Positions 22,922-24,132 of a DNA stretch of 24,132 nucleotides are shown in pieces; positions within the stretch are counted from its first letter, which is position 1; each line of letters opens with the position of its first letter. The position numbers and the translations under genes were made by a program. Source of the DNA: a virus. The notes beneath the pieces are model-generated. The model saw only the letters and a list, made by a program, of their open reading frames with translations, made no database searches and was not told where the DNA came from. The DNA lies in the IMG/VR virus record IMGVR_UViG_3300044825_001897, positions 1-24,132 of that record; one strand, given 5' to 3'.

Positions 22922-22928
22922 TTATGGC
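22855..22928 (+). repeat. attC recombination site 1 (integron type)
   Basis: The order of boxes is R'' GGCCGAAC (22855-22862), 5-nt spacer, L'' GGTCAACCGG (22868-22877), loop, L' CCGGTTACC (22906-22914), 6-nt spacer, R' GTTATGGC (22921-22928). L'' pairs with L' except for one extra C at 22871, the extrahelical base that marks attC polarity. The stem continues as CCCGC/GCGGG with an unpaired A at 22878. Spacers of 5 and 6 nt match classical attC sites. Folding of the - (bottom) strand would be the recombining form. Confidence 0.82.
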
Positions 22929-23413
22929 GCAGCCTCATGCCAGCAGTACGCGCACGCCAAGCCATACGCCAGCGACGACCAGCAGTACAACTGCGCCGCC
23001 CAGGCCGCCAATCAAGCTGCCGCCAAGCACTGCGCCAAACCAGCCGTCGCTAAGAGTGCGTTCTCGGCGCTCCCACACCACGCCAGCCACCATAGCCGCA
23101 AAGATCACAAGAACGGCAAACTTCGCCACGCCAAGCGCGCTATCTGTCATCTGCGCGGGGTGTAGTCTGTCAATGCAACCAGCGTACTCGCGCATCTCCG
23201 TAACGGTCGCCTGGTCGTGCTGGTATCCACGCACATAGCCCATACACGCCTTGCGTTGTGCCTCTTGCGCCGCAGCATTTGCCGCCGCTGCATTTGCGGT
23301 TGCCGCTGCGCTAATAACAATTGATGTGCCCACTATTTACCTCGTTTCTGCAACAGCGCCATAACATTTCGCTGAACCGGAGCCACGCAAGCGTGGCCCG
23401 GTTAGCTCAAACG
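22922..23413 (+). mobile_element. Integron-type gene cassette 2 (492 bp, gene inverted)
   Basis: It starts inside GTTATGGC (22921-22928) and its attC opens with GCCATAAC (23358-23365), again the exact complement of its own left core. One gene in the - direction fills it, with the gene stop 13 bp from the left end and its GTG start 24 bp from the attC. Together with cassette 1 it forms a tandem array. The next unit begins at 23414 and carries the methyltransferase; its far end is outside the window. Confidence 0.78.
22935..23333 (-). CDS. Two-helix membrane protein in cassette 2
   Basis: This 132-residue protein starts at GTG 23333, with GAGGT seven bases upstream and a stop codon just before in frame. 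Residues 1-27 are Ala/Asn/Gln-rich (ISAAATANAAAANAAAQEAQ). Residues 28-65 contain Cys30 and Cys53 (KACMGYVRGYQHD, REYAGCIDRLHP). Two hydrophobic segments follow, ~66-87 (LGVAKFAVLVIFAAMVAGVVW) and ~99-131 (Gly-rich FGAVLGGSLIGGLGG, then VVLLVVAGVWLGVRVLL), with ERRERTLSDG between them. The function is unknown. Short membrane proteins are frequent in integron cassettes and in phage early regions, so context does not decide. A holin-like or superinfection role would be a guess. Confidence 0.68.
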   Translation of the reverse strand: MGTSIVISAAATANAAAANAAAQEAQRKACMGYVRGYQHDQATVTEMREYAGCIDRLHPAQMTDSALGVAKFAVLVIFAAMVAGVVWERRERTLSDGWFGAVLGGSLIGGLGGAVVLLVVAGVWLGVRVLLA

Positions 23414-23419
23414 TTAGCC
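23358..23419 (+). repeat. attC recombination site 2 (integron type)
   Basis: R'' GCCATAAC (23358-23365), spacer ATTTC, L'' GCTGAACC (23371-23378), stem GCCACGC/GCGTGGC with an AA loop, L' GGTTAGC (23400-23406), spacer TCAAAC, R' GTTAGCC (23413-23419). L'' carries one extra G (23374) relative to L'. Box order, 5/6-nt spacers and the TAACATTTCGCTGAA...TTAGCTCAAACGTTAG wording closely resemble the classical aadA-type attC. It has the same polarity as attC 1. The stop codon of the methyltransferase lies inside its L'-R' spacer. Confidence 0.87.
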
Positions 23420-24132
23420 GTCAACAAGTCACCCTGTGCAAGCCTCGCAGCAATGGCCTGGCACTGTGACTCGCGCTTTTCGATCAAGATCGCCAAGCGC
23501 CCAGTCTTGCGCGCCACGGCGCCAGTGGTGCCGCTGCCTGCGAAGCAGTCGATCACCAGGCCACCGGGCGGCACGCTGTACTGCAGCAGCGGAGCCACGA
23601 TGTCCTCGGGCTTCTGCGTTTCGTTCACCGCGTAGCCGTGGCAGCTCGCCGCGAAGATCACCGAAGTCATGATCCGCTGGCCTTCAATCGTGGCCTCTGC
23701 GCCCACCGTTCCAAGGTGCGGTGTCTTGCCGCGCCGGATGCGCTGCTTTCGTTGTTCCTCGCCGTGCCTCGGCACCTCGCGGTGCAGCGCGTTCCAGTCG
23801 CCCCGGTAGAAGTGCAGCGCAAACTCATGCACGCGCCGGAAGCGGTCATCGTGAAAGCTGCTGCCGTTGTGCTTCTCCCACACGATGTCTTGCGCCAGCT
23901 TCCAATCGGCCAGGTCGGCGCGCTTGTCCAAGAACATGCGCATCGAGCCAAAGCACCACATCTGCGGCGCCACCAGCGCAGCCACGGCGGGCCAGCCATC
24001 CGGCCACACATCCCAGTCAAGCGAGGTTTCGCCATAGGGCGGGTCAGTCACCACCGCGTCGGCCTTGGGCAGCATCGGCAGCAGCGCCAGCGCGTCACCG
24101 TGGTACAGCGTCACCGCCTCGTCTTCGTAGTA
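23407..24132 (-). CDS. DNA (adenine-N6 or cytosine-N4) methyltransferase, 5' partial
   Basis: The frame is open to the right window edge (YYEDEAVTLYHGD...), so the GTG at 24114 is probably internal and the start lies outside. In the visible 241 residues the catalytic motif DPPY is at 30-33 (VVTDPPYGETSLDWD) and the SAM-binding motif is near the C-terminus (VIDCFAGSGTTGAVA). This order, catalytic motif first, is that of beta-class N6A/N4C methyltransferases, with the target-recognition region between (~80-160). It transfers a methyl group from S-adenosylmethionine to DNA. No restriction enzyme is visible, so a phage anti-restriction or regulatory methylase is plausible. The last codons and stop (23407-23409) run into attC 2, so the gene crosses the cassette boundary at 23413/23414. 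Confidence 0.87.
   Translation of the reverse strand, partial: YYEDEAVTLYHGDALALLPMLPKADAVVTDPPYGETSLDWDVWPDGWPAVAALVAPQMWCFGSMRMFLDKRADLADWKLAQDIVWEKHNGSSFHDDRFRRVHEFALHFYRGDWNALHREVPRHGEEQRKQRIRRGKTPHLGTVGAEATIEGQRIMTSVIFAASCHGYAVNETQKPEDIVAPLLQYSVPPGGLVIDCFAGSGTTGAVARKTGRLAILIEKRESQCQAIAARLAQGDLLTANV

Noticed and set aside
22855-23419. The two hairpins as ordinary rho-independent terminators
   Set aside because: Neither is followed by a T-run in either direction, and the box order, spacers, extrahelical bases and complementary distant cores are explained by attC, not by a terminator.
1-24132. CRISPR arrays, tRNA or rRNA genes
   Set aside because: No regularly spaced repeats, cloverleaf or rRNA-like sequence was noticed in either strand.

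Overview
The window is very GC-rich, with codons ending mostly in G or C. Its gene content is that of a tailed phage or prophage with a long non-contractile (lambda/siphovirus-like) tail. Codon use and family resemblance suggest a betaproteobacterial host, probably Burkholderiales; this is inference, because no host gene is visible. No integrase, terminase, rRNA or tRNA was found.

Positions 1-19835 (all + strand) are a nearly gap-free late operon. Head genes come first: a lambda-family portal (5' end outside the window), an unusual three-gene insert (second capsid-cement-like protein, LamG-like protein, PhoD-like metallophosphoesterase), an S49 protease with a nested scaffold start, a cement protein, and a Mu gpT-like major capsid protein. 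Connector and tail genes follow: head-tail joining protein, tail terminator, tail tube, G and a -1 frameshifted G-T chaperone, tape measure, two related tail-tip proteins (one fused to a predicted beta-helix), DUF1833 protein, NlpC/P60 peptidase and a TipJ host-specificity protein. Three small membrane-protein genes, the last holin-like, close the operon. Many junctions are 4-bp ATGA overlaps.

Positions 19826-24132 are an accessory region read on the - strand. An ISL3-type transposase with an added HNH-like zinc domain ends tail to tail against the holin gene. It lies downstream of four short genes, one of which carries a frameshift inside a perfect 21-bp palindrome. An imperfect 19-bp inverted repeat brackets this 2.5-kb block.

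To its right are two tandem units with the complete architecture of integron gene cassettes. Each has a GTT core at its left end and an attC at its right end, with R'' exactly complementary to the unit's own left core, canonical 5- and 6-nt spacers and an extrahelical base in L''. The single gene in each unit runs opposite to the attC direction. A DNA methyltransferase follows the second attC, and its stop codon lies inside that attC. Integron-type cassettes with inverted genes next to a phage late operon are the most notable feature of the window.
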